Source: Treponema sp. UBA6988
Lineage (GTDB): Bacteria; Spirochaetota; Spirochaetia; Treponematales; Treponemataceae
Assembly (NCBI GenBank): GCA_002448445.1
Contig: DJYC01000080.1
Span: 62,001 to 126,000 of the forward strand
Direction: 5' to 3'
Length of the DNA stretch: 64,000 bases
Shown here: one piece after another, positions 50,312-59,541 of the stretch
Numbering within the stretch: position 1 is the stretch's first letter
Layout: each line of letters begins with the position of its first letter
Program-made: the position numbers and the translations under genes
Notes under the pieces: model-generated
The model's input: the letters and a program-made list of their open reading frames with translations, nothing else
Databases searched by the model: none
What the model was told of the DNA's origin: nothing

Positions 50312-52351
50312 ATGATTGAAAAATATTCCTTTGGACAAAACATAGAGACAGATGCGGTAGTAAACAAGATGCGCTCCTTGCCTTGCGCGCAATTGAATCT
50401 TGGAAAGGTAAAAAGCGACTGGCCCTTTGAATGGGAATACGAGCTTGAAAAAGACGCTGTGGTCTTTGGTCTTGGGGAAAACATGCGTGGCATGAACAAG
50501 CGGGGCTTTTCCTACACAAGCTTCTGCTCCGACGTTCCAAATCAGGATGAATCAACTCATTCAATGTACGGCGCCCACAATTTTCTTATTGTGTTCAGCA
50601 GGATAAAAACATTCGGTCTTTTTTTTGACACCGCTTCTGAAATTACCTTTGACATTGACTGGACAAAGAGCGGAGTGATGAATGTTAGCACAAAGGACAC
50701 AGGGCTTGACCTTTACGTAATCTACGCTGACTCTTGCAAAACAGAGCGCAAGGAATCCGCACTTGACGACATTACGCGGCAGTTCCGCACACTTATTGGG
50801 CAGAGCTACATTCCGCCAAAGTGGGCATTCGGCTTCCAGCAAAGCCGCTGGGGCTACAAGACAGAAGAAGACGTTCTTGAGGTTGCAAAAAGGCACAGGG
50901 AGGCTTTTCTTCCATTGGACATGATTTGCCTTGACATTGACTACATGCAGGACTATAAGGATTTTACCGTTGATAAAAAAAAGTTCCCGGACTTGAAAAA
51001 ACTTTCTGATGATTTGAAGAAAGAAGGAATCCGCCTTGTTCCGATTATTGATGCTGGAGTTAAAGCACAAAAGGGATACGATGTTTACGAAGAGGGAATT
51101 GCAAAGGGGTACTTCTGCAAAAAAGAGGACGGTTCTGTCTTTACCGCAGGAGTTTGGCCCGGAGCTTCCCACTTTACCGACTTTTGCAAAAAAGAAGCAA
51201 GCAACTGGTTTGGCTCAAAATACAAAGTTCTTACGGACATGGGAATTGAAGGCTTTTGGAACGACATGAATGAACCTGCTATGTTCTATTCAAGTGAAAG
51301 CCTAAAAAATGCCTTTGACAAGATAAAGGAATACAGCGGAAAAGATTTGGACATAAATTCATTCTTTGACTTTAAAGATTCAAGCTGTTCAACTTTTAAC
51401 AGGCGAGATGACTATGAGCGCTTCTACCACCAAGTAACTGACTCTTCTGGCGAGACAAAAAAAATGCGCCATGACAAAATCCACAACATTTACGGCTCTT
51501 TTATGACTCGGGCTGCGGCTCTGGGGCTAAAAAAAGCTTGTCCCCAAAAACGCTTCCTCTTGTACAGCCGCGCATCCTGCATAGGTTCCCACCGCTACGG
51601 AGGCATTTGGACTGGAGACAACAAGTCCCTCTGGTGTGACTTGCTGCAGGAAATAAAAATGCTGCCTGGTCTTAACATGGCAGGCTTTTTGTACAGCGGG
51701 GCAGACATAGGCGGTTTTGGCTGCGACACAAGCCGTGACCTTCTTTTGCGCTGGCTTGCCTTGGGCTGCTTTACCCCACTTATGAGGAACCACTGTGCTT
51801 TGGGTGGCAGGCAACAGGAGGCCTACCGGTTTGAAGGCGTGGAAGACTTCAAGAGTGTCATGGATTTGCGCTATGCCCTTGTACCCTATATCTACAGTGA
51901 ATTTGTAAAGGCTGCCATTACAGGCGGAATGTATATTAAGCCACTGGCATTTGAGTGGGCAGAAGACGACAGGGCAATAAACTGCGAAGACCAGCTTCTT
52001 GTTGGCGAAGGCATAATGATTGCACCTGTTTACACCCAGAACGCAAGGGGACGCTATGTTTACCTTCCAGAAGACATGACTATGGTAACTTGGTGCGGCG
52101 GAAAGTTTGAGCAAGAGCTTCTTGCAAAAGGCGACCACTTTATAAACGTGCCTGTGGAAACAGTCGTCTTCTTTGTTCGCTCAAAAAAGCTTGTGCCACT
52201 TTGCAAACCTGCACCATGTACGGAAAAGCTTGACTCAAAAAACTTTGCCTTTGCGGGCGACGGAACTTGCTACGAGCTTTATGATGATGACGGATTGTCT
52301 TTGGACATAGACTTGAAAAAGGGAACAAGGAGTCTGACCCCTGGACTTTAA
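50312..52351 (+). CDS. Glycoside hydrolase family 31 (alpha-glucosidase-like)
   Basis: 679 residues, cytoplasmic (no signal). N-terminal beta-sandwich (1-160), then the TIM barrel with PPKWAFGFQQSRWGYKTE, DIDYMQDYKDFTVD, the nucleophile region GFWNDMNEPAMF (Asp), the acid/base region YGGIWTGDNKSLWCDL (Asp) and SGADIGGFG, then C-terminal sandwich domains. These enzymes release alpha-linked glucose or xylose from oligosaccharides. Substrate not fixed by sequence; the divergent AraC gene is its likely controller. Confidence 0.93.
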   Translation: MIEKYSFGQNIETDAVVNKMRSLPCAQLNLGKVKSDWPFEWEYELEKDAVVFGLGENMRGMNKRGFSYTSFCSDVPNQDESTHSMYGAHNFLIVFSRIKTFGLFFDTASEITFDIDWTKSGVMNVSTKDTGLDLYVIYADSCKTERKESALDDITRQFRTLIGQSYIPPKWAFGFQQSRWGYKTEEDVLEVAKRHREAFLPLDMICLDIDYMQDYKDFTVDKKKFPDLKKLSDDLKKEGIRLVPIIDAGVKAQKGYDVYEEGIAKGYFCKKEDGSVFTAGVWPGASHFTDFCKKEASNWFGSKYKVLTDMGIEGFWNDMNEPAMFYSSESLKNAFDKIKEYSGKDLDINSFFDFKDSSCSTFNRRDDYERFYHQVTDSSGETKKMRHDKIHNIYGSFMTRAAALGLKKACPQKRFLLYSRASCIGSHRYGGIWTGDNKSLWCDLLQEIKMLPGLNMAGFLYSGADIGGFGCDTSRDLLLRWLALGCFTPLMRNHCALGGRQQEAYRFEGVEDFKSVMDLRYALVPYIYSEFVKAAITGGMYIKPLAFEWAEDDRAINCEDQLLVGEGIMIAPVYTQNARGRYVYLPEDMTMVTWCGGKFEQELLAKGDHFINVPVETVVFFVRSKKLVPLCKPAPCTEKLDSKNFAFAGDGTCYELYDDDGLSLDIDLKKGTRSLTPGL

Positions 52352-52379
52352 CAAGATAGCGGTGCAAAAAAGCTAGCGG

Positions 52380-52766
52380 TCATTCTTCCTGAAGAAGAAT
52401 CTCTGCCAGCTGAACCGTCTTTGAATCAACCTTGTTTGAGCAAAGGATAATTTGCAAAGCTTCACGCCCTAAACCCTGGGCAATAATGCTTTTTGCGGCA
52501 GCAATCTTTTCTTGGCAAACAGATTCTTCATAGGTTTCTTTTGCGCTCATAAGCTGCATTATGTAAGCCTCGTCGCTATCTGGGTCGGAAAAATCCTTGT
52601 AGTATTCAACAAAGACTTTGAATCCCACTGTGTTAAGTTCGTCCAATAGTTTTTTTGAAAAGGGCATGTCCAGTTCTGGGGCTGGCTGGAATTCCATTTC
52701 GTCTTCCATATCAAGGATTGACTCAAATTCATCTTCGGGTGCAGAAAAATCGATTATTTTTGGCAT
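52380..52766 (-). CDS. Small acidic protein of unknown function
   Basis: 128 residues, acidic (DFSAPEDEFESILDMEDEME near the start), predicted helical, no membrane segments. Not recognised. Start at 52766 rather than 52772 because GAGGGGG lies 7 bases upstream of the former. It lies 31 bases downstream of mnmE on the same strand and is probably co-transcribed, so a link with tRNA modification is possible but unproven. Confidence 0.65.
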   Translation of the reverse strand: MPKIIDFSAPEDEFESILDMEDEMEFQPAPELDMPFSKKLLDELNTVGFKVFVEYYKDFSDPDSDEAYIMQLMSAKETYEESVCQEKIAAAKSIIAQGLGREALQIILCSNKVDSKTVQLAEILLQEE

Positions 52767-52797
52767 GAACATTCCCCCTCAACAAAAACTTTGGCTT

Positions 52798-54198
52798 TTA
52801 TTTTCCTACGCAGAAATGGGAAAAAATTGAACCAAGAACATCATCCGGCGTAACTTCCCCGGTAACTTCTCCAAGAGAATCAAGGCTGTCTTCCAAGTCC
52901 TGAACAACAGCATCCATTGAATATCCTTCTTTTGCAACGGTAAGTGAATGTTCCACGCGTTCAAGGGCTTCCGCAACAGATTCCTTCTGACGCTCACTGC
53001 CAAGGCCTGCCTGCATTCCGCTGTCTTTTCCGGCAAGGTTTACAAGTATTTCTTTTACGGCAGAAACAAGGTCTGCTATTCCGCTTCCTTTTTTTGCAGA
53101 GACGCAAACGGCTTTCTGCCAAAGGGCATCGCTTTCGCCGGGAAGGGGATTGGTTGGCAAGGGGTTTGAACCTTCACAGTCGCACTTGTTCCAAACCAAA
53201 ATGACGGGTCTTCCCTTGCGGCTCTTTATAAAGTCAATGTCTTCTTTTCCAAATTCCTTGGTGGAATCTGCCAGATATAAAATTACGTCTGCCTCGCTGG
53301 ACAAGTCTTTTGTAAGCTCAACACCGGTGGCTTCTATTTTGTCTTCCGTATTGCGGAGGCCTGCCGTGTCAAAAAGGCGTGCAGGGATTCCTTCAAAGTC
53401 TGCCCAGCTTTCAAGCCAGTCGCGGGTGGTTCCTTCTATGTCGCTTACGATTGCCCTGTCTTCTTTTAAGAGGGAATTAAAGAGGCTTGACTTTCCGGCA
53501 TTGGTTTTTCCGCACAAGACAAGCCTTGCACCGTCCTGATAAAGTTTTTCGCTTTTCCAAGATTCAGAAAGTGTGCGCAACCTTTTTACGGCTTTACGCA
53601 AATTTGTTTCGTCAAAAGTGTCGGATATGTTTTCTTCGTCTTCCGGGTATTCAATCTGAACTTCTATGGCGGCCAAGGTGTCTACAATCAGCTTTTTGAT
53701 TGAATCAATTTCTGCAAAGAGGTTTCCTGCAAGGCGGCCGGCAGCCCTTCCGCGAGAACCGTCAGTTTTGCTGTCTATGATTTCCTTTACGGCTTCTGCC
53801 TTTGTTAAATCGGTCTTGCCGTTTATGTAGGCCCGAAAAGTGAATTCACCGCGCTCTGCCTGACGGAATCCGTTTTTTAAAAGCAGGGAAAGCACAGCCT
53901 TTACAACGGAAACTCCGCCGTGACAGTAGACTTCCACCATGTCTTCGCCTGTAAAAGATTTTGGGCTTTTGTAGACGCCCAGCATCACTTCGTCTATCTT
54001 GGATGTGCCGTCAAGAAGCCAGCCGTAGACAAGGGAATTTGGGGATGAAGCAAGCAGGGCATTGGGGCGGGAAAATATTTTTGCTACAAGCTGAATGCAC
54101 CCCTTCCCGCTTGTGCGCACAATGCCGATTGCTCCTGGGGAAAGCGGTGTTGCAATTGCCGCAATAGCTTCCTCGGGGGTATAGCCCAAGTTTGTCAC
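52798..54198 (-). CDS. mnmE: tRNA uridine-5-carboxymethylaminomethyl modification GTPase
   Basis: 466 residues. MnmE with MnmG modifies U34 of several tRNAs. N-terminal tetrahydrofolate-binding domain (AIATPLSPGAIGIVRTSG), G domain with G1 GKTNAGKSS, G3 DTAG, G4 WNKCD, and the invariant C-terminal CxGK (FCVGK), all intact. The start codon overlaps the stop of the DUF4015 hydrolase gene by one base, so translation is coupled. Confidence 0.97.
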   Translation of the reverse strand: MTNLGYTPEEAIAAIATPLSPGAIGIVRTSGKGCIQLVAKIFSRPNALLASSPNSLVYGWLLDGTSKIDEVMLGVYKSPKSFTGEDMVEVYCHGGVSVVKAVLSLLLKNGFRQAERGEFTFRAYINGKTDLTKAEAVKEIIDSKTDGSRGRAAGRLAGNLFAEIDSIKKLIVDTLAAIEVQIEYPEDEENISDTFDETNLRKAVKRLRTLSESWKSEKLYQDGARLVLCGKTNAGKSSLFNSLLKEDRAIVSDIEGTTRDWLESWADFEGIPARLFDTAGLRNTEDKIEATGVELTKDLSSEADVILYLADSTKEFGKEDIDFIKSRKGRPVILVWNKCDCEGSNPLPTNPLPGESDALWQKAVCVSAKKGSGIADLVSAVKEILVNLAGKDSGMQAGLGSERQKESVAEALERVEHSLTVAKEGYSMDAVVQDLEDSLDSLGEVTGEVTPDDVLGSIFSHFCVGK

Positions 54199-56708
54199 TA
54201 ATAGTTTCCTTTATGAACTGAATCGGATGAAGAGTTGCTGTAGCGACCCTGTTCCCATTCCTGATTCAAAACAGTATCCAGAATGGATATTATCTTTTCG
54301 TCATGTTCTTTGCCGTAAGCGGGAGCTTTCTTTTTGTTAAGCTTTGCGGAAGGCTCCTCTGCTTTTGCGGGCTTGTCCTGCTCTTTTTGCTCAGACTTAA
54401 CTTCTGTCTTTTCGCCCTGAGCCTCTTGTTCTGCTTCCTTCTCTGCTTTTATTCCAGCTGTGCTGAATGCTGGGGTTGCCTGATGAACCGTTGCTTCGCT
54501 TGACTTCCAGGGGGAATCGCTATCACCCGGATCGGGGAAGATGTCCTGGTAGCGGCCGCTGTTGTTCCAGTACATGTAGCCGCGGTCCAAACCGTCGCGT
54601 GTTCCAAAGATTTCGCGCTTAACGTAGTTTGCATCGTAATACTTGTAGTCATAGCGCACGCCAAGATAGAATGCCTGAACCCAAGGGCGCACGATTATTT
54701 TGTTGCGGCCAATTACTGTATTGCGGTAGCTGCCGTAGAAATAAATTCTGTAGGGGCGTTCCGTAACAGGTGCATATTCCATAAAGTTCTGCTCAAAGTG
54801 TGAAGGATAGAACATGGGGCAGATTACGTCAACATAGTCGCTCATAAGCTCTACGTCCTGGCCTGTTCTTGTGCTTGAGCGGTACCAGCCGTTTGCACCG
54901 TAAATGTCAATTCCTATAGGGGCATTTATGTTTTCGCGGGCATAGCGGAGGAAGGAAACAAGGGCACTTTCCTTGTCCATTCCTGCATCCTTCCAGCGGT
55001 AGCTTGCCTGGCGCAAGTTCAAGCCGTCGGTGGGGAAGCGGATGTAGTCAAACTGAATCTCGTCAAAGCCGCGTTCAATAAGTTCCTTTGCAATCTGAAC
55101 GTTGTATTCCCAAACATCTTCTGAATATGGGTCGCACCAGTTTTCGCCGTAGTAAAGGGTTCTGCTTCCGGTAACGTTACCGTCTGCATCCTTAACTTCT
55201 TCCGTACCCCTTGTGCCAATCCAGGGAGCGCCTGTTGAGGCATTCCAAACCGCGTACTGCTTTTTTCCGTAGAGGGAAAGGTTCTTGTCCTTAAAGACAA
55301 CGACGCGGGCTACAAGATACACATTGTCCTTTTTGAATTCAGGAACAAATTCATCAAAATTAATCTTGTACTGGCTAACAGGATCCTTTGCCTTTACGTT
55401 TGGATTTTTTGGGTCAAAGTGAATCATTCCAGAGTCGTCTTTCATTTCTACGACAAGGCAGTTCAACTTGTTCTTCTTGATAAGATCCCTGTAACGGTTG
55501 ATTCCCTGAAGGTTTCTAACAGAATATGCAGAGCAGTATACAGCTTTTTTATTGTCCGCAATCTTTGAATAAGGACTGCGGCATGTGTCAGGCTTTAAAA
55601 GCCAGAGTTCGTTAAACTGGAGGGCAGAAACTCCTGTGTAGTCTTCCGGAATATATGCAGTGTTTACATTTTCACCGGCTGAATAGAGCAGGTTTCTCCA
55701 GGATTTTGTCTGGTCTGCTGAATCCAAGGCTTCGTTTGTGCCAAGAGAAATCTTTCCGAATTTTCCAACGCCTACGTAAAAGAGACCGTCCTTGGCCTGG
55801 CAAAGACTGTCGATTGTAGCGGCTTTTTCTGTACCGGAATAGACTTTTACAGCCTTGCGGGCCTTCCAGTCAAAGCGGTAGATGTTGGGCAAGAAGCTCT
55901 GGGCACAATAAATGTCTGCATAGACTTTGCCGTCTTTTGTCTTGCACAATACGGGAACAATGTCGCTAACTTCGTCCGGGGTTGATGTTGGCAAGGCAAC
56001 AAAGCCTGCGGAAACATCCGTCCATGCAGGTTTCTTTGCATCTGCGCGGTAGTAGCTGAATCCGTAGATTGAATGTGACATGAAAACAACGAGTTCCGTG
56101 CCGGAAATACTGCCGTCCTTTTCGTAGACAGGCATGTGGCAGGCAGCAACCGCCTTTATTCCGGCTGTGTATTTGCTTGTTGAAGAAATGGATTTCCAGG
56201 TCTGGCCGCCGTCGCGCGTAAGGTAGACGTCATCCTTTGTTGCGGTAACAAGAATATTGGGGTCAAAGGGGTCTGCGGCAAGGTCTTTTAAGAGGGCAGG
56301 CTGCTTGTAAAGGGACTTTGTTTTTCCGTCGTATTTTTTTAGCGTAAGGAAGGGCAAGCCATTGTTGCATTCGGCAAAATCAAGCAAATTTATTGAAGAA
56401 ATTATTCCCTTTGAAGTGACGAAATACCATTTGTCCTGAAGGTTTCCGTCTTGGTCGGTAACATCAGTGTGGACTATCTGGGTAACATTTCCGCCCGTCC
56501 AAACAGCATTGCTTGCTCCCCTGGAAGAAACTTTGTAGATGCCTGTGTCCGTACCGACAATCAGGTTTTTGGAGGTAGAAACAACTTCTTCCTTGGATTT
56601 TATCTTTGCAAGTTCAGATGCTTCTGGAATTTTATATAGATAATTGCCCTGGGCAATACAAATATTTGCACTTAGAATTAAGCCGATTTTAATGAATATT
56701 TTACGCAT
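54198..56708 (-). CDS. Secreted putative glycoside hydrolase (DUF4015/GHL-like)
   Basis: 836 residues. A signal peptide (FIKIGLILSANICIAQ) starts the protein. A WD/BNR-like repeat region (about 30-360: TRDGGQTWKSISS) is followed by the DUF4015 barrel (about 415-730), with NCLVVEMKDDSGMIHFD, the strongly conserved FDEIQFDYIRFPTDG and MDKESALVSFLRYARENINA. This family (PF13200) is related to GH13-like barrels and its substrate is unknown. A Lys/Glu-rich linker and a short end lie after residue 760. Start at 56708 (AAGAAG upstream). mnmE follows with a one-base overlap, an unusual pairing. Confidence 0.82.
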   Translation of the reverse strand: MRKIFIKIGLILSANICIAQGNYLYKIPEASELAKIKSKEEVVSTSKNLIVGTDTGIYKVSSRGASNAVWTGGNVTQIVHTDVTDQDGNLQDKWYFVTSKGIISSINLLDFAECNNGLPFLTLKKYDGKTKSLYKQPALLKDLAADPFDPNILVTATKDDVYLTRDGGQTWKSISSTSKYTAGIKAVAACHMPVYEKDGSISGTELVVFMSHSIYGFSYYRADAKKPAWTDVSAGFVALPTSTPDEVSDIVPVLCKTKDGKVYADIYCAQSFLPNIYRFDWKARKAVKVYSGTEKAATIDSLCQAKDGLFYVGVGKFGKISLGTNEALDSADQTKSWRNLLYSAGENVNTAYIPEDYTGVSALQFNELWLLKPDTCRSPYSKIADNKKAVYCSAYSVRNLQGINRYRDLIKKNKLNCLVVEMKDDSGMIHFDPKNPNVKAKDPVSQYKINFDEFVPEFKKDNVYLVARVVVFKDKNLSLYGKKQYAVWNASTGAPWIGTRGTEEVKDADGNVTGSRTLYYGENWCDPYSEDVWEYNVQIAKELIERGFDEIQFDYIRFPTDGLNLRQASYRWKDAGMDKESALVSFLRYARENINAPIGIDIYGANGWYRSSTRTGQDVELMSDYVDVICPMFYPSHFEQNFMEYAPVTERPYRIYFYGSYRNTVIGRNKIIVRPWVQAFYLGVRYDYKYYDANYVKREIFGTRDGLDRGYMYWNNSGRYQDIFPDPGDSDSPWKSSEATVHQATPAFSTAGIKAEKEAEQEAQGEKTEVKSEQKEQDKPAKAEEPSAKLNKKKAPAYGKEHDEKIISILDTVLNQEWEQGRYSNSSSDSVHKGNY

Positions 56709-56825
56709 AATCTTCTTATCGGTATAAATATTTATACAGTTTAGAGATTTCAAAAAGCATAAATTGAAACAGGAAATAAGTTTTGTGTGCAGCGGAAGGC
56801 AAATACGGCTGAAAACCCGCGGTGT

Positions 56826-56994
56826 CGGAAATCAGTTTTGGGCTCCACTACCAGAAAAATCTGGCTGAAGAATCCAGTGGGTTGTTTGCAACAACCACGT
56901 GCGTGGTAATAGGACTCTGACTCCCTTCGGTCGCTCCACGCAAATGGATTTTCATCCATATTTTTCTTCCCGTTGCGCCCAAAACTGATTTCCG
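56826..56994. repeat. Long palindromic element, family A copy 1
   Basis: Perfect 18-base arms CGGAAATCAGTTTTGGGC (56826-56843) and its complement (56977-56994) enclose a second stem AGAAAAAT/ATTTTTCT (56853-56860 with 56960-56967) and a third, GAATCC/GGATT-type stem. Copy 2 at 61040 has the same layout with compensating base changes. It occupies the 380-base gap upstream of the hemolysin-III gene and also the 3' start CGGCTGAAAACCCGC shared with 36493. Confidence 0.85.
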
Positions 56995-57073
56995 AATTGG
57001 TTTATAACTAGAAAAAATATAAAACTATATTTCTACGATACTTTTCCAGGTCGGTAAGAGTGAAAATATGAGA

Positions 57074-57102
57074 TTGATTTATTAAACTTTGTGTGGCATA
57101 AT
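57074..57102 (+). promoter_or_regulatory. Promoter of the hemolysin-III gene
   Basis: TTGATT, 17-base spacer, CATAAT, followed by a short leader with AAAAGGAGG before the ATG at 57125. Confidence 0.6.
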
Positions 57103-57124
57103 TGAGAAAAAAGGAGGCATCTCT

Positions 57125-57985
57125 ATGGCTGACATCTCAAAAAGAATTTCACGAAAATCTATAAAGGCAAAGAAAAAGTATGCCATTAAGACTATAAAAA
57201 AGCAGGCTAAGGAAAAAATTCACGACATAAAGATTCAGTATGCGGCAAATCCGGAAAGGCAGCAGGAAAAAGATTCCGAAAAGCAGCACAAAAGAACGCT
57301 CAGGATTCAGCGGCGCAACGCCCGTCTTGCATATTACGCAAAACAACCGAGGCCTTTTACAGTTGGAGAGGAAATTTCCAATTCCATAATCCACGGAATT
57401 GCGGCTGGTCTTAGCATAGCGGCTATAGTGCTTCTTGCGGTCAGGGCCTATTTTTACGCCCCGGCTGGAATGGACAGGTCTTCTTGCGTGGCAAGCTTTG
57501 TGATTTTTGGTTCAATGCTTTTTATAACATACACAATGTCTACGCTCTACCATGCGCTCACCCCCTATGGGGCAAGGAAAGTCTTTTCTATTTTGGACCA
57601 CGATGCAATTTATCTTATGCTGGCGGGTACATATACACCTTTCCTGCTTCTGGGTACAAAGAGCCATACTGGCATGCTGATTGCCACAATATGGGCTGTT
57701 ACGGCAGTCCTTATTGCTCTTTATTCCGTATTTGGCTCCAAGCTTAGGACTTTTTCTTTCTTTACATACTTCTTGATTGGATGGATTTTAGTTGCGGCGG
57801 TGCTTTGCGGGCAGATAGAGGTTACGCAAAGAAGCCAGAACTTTATGCTCGCAGGTGCGATTGTTTATTCCCTTGGCTGCGGCTTCTTTATCCTGCGGAA
57901 ATTCAAGTGGACACATTCAATGTTCCACCTCTTTTCGCTTGCGGCAAGCGTGCTGCACTTCTTTAGCGTGTACTTCCTTGTCTAA
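57125..57985 (+). CDS. Hemolysin-III/PAQR-family membrane protein with basic N-terminal extension
   Basis: 286 residues. Seven membrane helices from about residue 88 on, with family motifs: EISNSIIHGIAAGLS, TMSTLYHALTPYG, LDHDAIYLMLAGTYTPF and HSMFHLFSLAASVLHFF, the last carrying metal-ligand histidines. Bacterial members (TrhA/YqfA) regulate membrane energetics and lipid homeostasis. Unusual: residues 1-80 form a strongly basic, Lys/Arg-rich helix (KKYAIKTIKKQAKEKIHDIK) not usual in the family. AAAGGAGG 8 bases before 57125 fixes the start. Confidence 0.92.
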   Translation: MADISKRISRKSIKAKKKYAIKTIKKQAKEKIHDIKIQYAANPERQQEKDSEKQHKRTLRIQRRNARLAYYAKQPRPFTVGEEISNSIIHGIAAGLSIAAIVLLAVRAYFYAPAGMDRSSCVASFVIFGSMLFITYTMSTLYHALTPYGARKVFSILDHDAIYLMLAGTYTPFLLLGTKSHTGMLIATIWAVTAVLIALYSVFGSKLRTFSFFTYFLIGWILVAAVLCGQIEVTQRSQNFMLAGAIVYSLGCGFFILRKFKWTHSMFHLFSLAASVLHFFSVYFLV

Positions 57986-58482
57986 ATTTTTACTATAGAA
58001 GAATTTCCCAAGACCGAGGCGTTCTTGCTGAAGTAGATGTAGTGGGCGTGTTTTTGGCTTAGTTCTTCCATGAATGTTGCGGCATCTGCTTCTTCCGGGA
58101 TTGCAAAGCCAATAACGCTTTTGCAGTCCTTTATGCGGCGGGCGCAGTGCTTGCAGCTGGCGGTAAAGTTGTCTTTTTGGGCAGCGGTAAGGCCAGATTT
58201 TCCGGCTTCTGGAACTATGATTGCAAAGCGGTTTTCTTCATCCAGCACTTTTAGAAAGTCCCTAAGGTTTGCCAAAAGCTCTTCGTTGTAGCTTGTTTCG
58301 TCAAGGCCTATCTCTTCCCAGGAAATGCTAACAAGCAGCGGACTTTTGTTGTCTGCCGGCAGCTGTGAAGATGCAGTGAGGTCTTTTGCGCTAAGCGGGG
58401 TACAGTTTTCCGTGGAAACGGCAGTTCCGTCTATGGCAAAGAGGCTGTTGTCTTTACTTTTAAAAAGCGGTTCAAGTTTCAT
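57982..58482 (-). CDS. Protein of unknown function, 166 residues
   Basis: Soluble, no signal peptide. Not recognised. It has a repeated alpha/beta pattern (LLVSISWEEIGLDE, RFAIIVPEAGKSGLT, VIGFAIPEEADAATFMEELS), reminiscent of part of a TIM-barrel such as a cellulase-like fold, but with no catalytic motif. It ends 4 bases inside the hemolysin-III 3' end (tail-to-tail overlap). Confidence 0.6.
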   Translation of the reverse strand: MKLEPLFKSKDNSLFAIDGTAVSTENCTPLSAKDLTASSQLPADNKSPLLVSISWEEIGLDETSYNEELLANLRDFLKVLDEENRFAIIVPEAGKSGLTAAQKDNFTASCKHCARRIKDCKSVIGFAIPEEADAATFMEELSQKHAHYIYFSKNASVLGNSSIVKI

Positions 58483-58648
58483 GGCAAAGATTATACACTT
58501 TTGCAGAGAAAAAAAAAGCCCCTGCAGAAGTCAAGTGCAAACCTTAATGAAAAGTAGTAAATGCAAATGTTAACATATTTTTTTTTACATTACAATTATT
58601 GGAAAATACACTTGGTTTCTACAACCCTTGGAGAAAATATAAGAGACA

Positions 58649-58680
58649 AAAAAAAACTCCCCTGTTGCCAAGGGAGTCTT
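58649..58680 (-). terminator. Intrinsic terminator of ptsN
   Basis: On the minus strand ACTCCCTTG-GCAA-CAGGGGAGT, a 9-bp stem (one G-U) with a GNRA tetraloop, followed by nine T. It follows the stop at 58707 by about 30 bases. Confidence 0.9.
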
Positions 58681-58706
58681 GCTATAGAAGCGTATAGAAT
58701 ATGATT

Positions 58707-59153
58707 CTATTCTGTTAAAATCTTAACAACTTCTGCCTTGTCCTGGGTGTTCAGAATCTGGGCACGCTTGTCGGCAGACTTAAACAAAAGGCTTACTTCT
58801 GCCAAGAACTGAAGGTGGGGACCAGTCTTGTTTACCGGAGACAAAGTCATGATAAAGATACGGCATGGCTCCTGATCCAAGCTGTCAAAGTCAACAGCCT
58901 TGTCAGAAACACCAATACAGGCAACCAAATCAGATACTGTATCCGTCTTTCCGTGCGGAATTGCAATTCCATGCTTCATGCCTGTGGACATCTTGCGCTC
59001 GCGATCCAAAACGCACTCTTTGGCAGCAGCCTTATCTGTTACTTTGCCTGCTTTTACAAGAATCTCCAGCAGTTCATCAATGATTTCTTCTTTAGTAGTT
59101 CCCTTCAAGTGGAGCTCTACGGTTTCTGGTGTTAATACAGTTCTTAAGTCCAT
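58707..59153 (-). CDS. ptsN: PTS EIIA-type regulatory protein (nitrogen/fructose class)
   Basis: 148 residues, a single EIIA domain of the fructose/nitrogen class. The phosphorylated His lies in GIAIPHGKTDTVSD (near residue 66), flanked by the typical LDRERKMSTGMKHG. Spirochaetes often have incomplete phosphotransferase systems in which such EIIA proteins are regulators rather than sugar carriers. No EIIB/EIIC is near, consistent with a regulatory role. Promoter 59160-59188 has a perfect -35; terminator at 58649-58680. Confidence 0.92.
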   Translation of the reverse strand: MDLRTVLTPETVELHLKGTTKEEIIDELLEILVKAGKVTDKAAAKECVLDRERKMSTGMKHGIAIPHGKTDTVSDLVACIGVSDKAVDFDSLDQEPCRIFIMTLSPVNKTGPHLQFLAEVSLLFKSADKRAQILNTQDKAEVVKILTE

Positions 59154-59159
59154 ACTTTC

Positions 59160-59188
59160 AGTTTAGGATTAGTCGCTTAATTTGTCAA
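59160..59188 (-). promoter_or_regulatory. Promoter of ptsN, predicted leaderless
   Basis: Minus strand: perfect TTGACA, 17-base spacer, TAAACT, 6 bases (GAAAGT) to the ATG at 59153. No Shine-Dalgarno. Confidence 0.65.
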
Positions 59189-59503
59189 GGAAAAAAATCT
59201 AAAACGATGTAAAAATTTATATAAATATTTCCGCAAATTATTGCACTATTTTCCCATATTCTCCTTTCTGTTCTGTTATATGATATATTTTTCAGAACAT
59301 TATGATACAAATTGCTTGTTTTGTAAACAGTTTGCACGCTTAGCAAGCGTCTGCAAAGCAATTCAACGCCTTAGAAAAGAGCTTTTTCGTCTGTGATAAA
59401 GTTTCTTTTAAGGAACCCAACCTAACTTTTTCTTTCTTGCCAACAAATAACAAGCCATGGATGGCGGCTTAGCAACATGAAGAATTGCCTGCAATTCTGC
59501 AAT
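59189..59503. other. AT-rich non-coding region with a branched hairpin
   Basis: About 315 bases without a convincing gene. A hairpin TTTGC-ACGCTT-AGC-AAGCGT-GCAAA (59331-59357) is enclosed by ATTGCTT (59311-59317) and AAGCAAT (59356-59362), and AGAATTGC-CT-GCAATTCT is at 59481-59498. It could be a small RNA or the end of a transcript; nothing identifies it. Confidence 0.35.
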
Positions 59504-59537
59504 CCCTTAAAAAAGCCATGGATGGCTTTTTTAAGGG
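59504..59537 (-). terminator. Terminator-like perfect palindrome
   Basis: CCCTTAAAAAAGCCAT and its exact complement separated by two bases. On either strand it gives a stem ending in a T-rich arm. It directly precedes the family B copy at 59542 and lies downstream of the HisA-HisIE gene. Confidence 0.55.
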
Positions 59538-59541
59538 CAAG

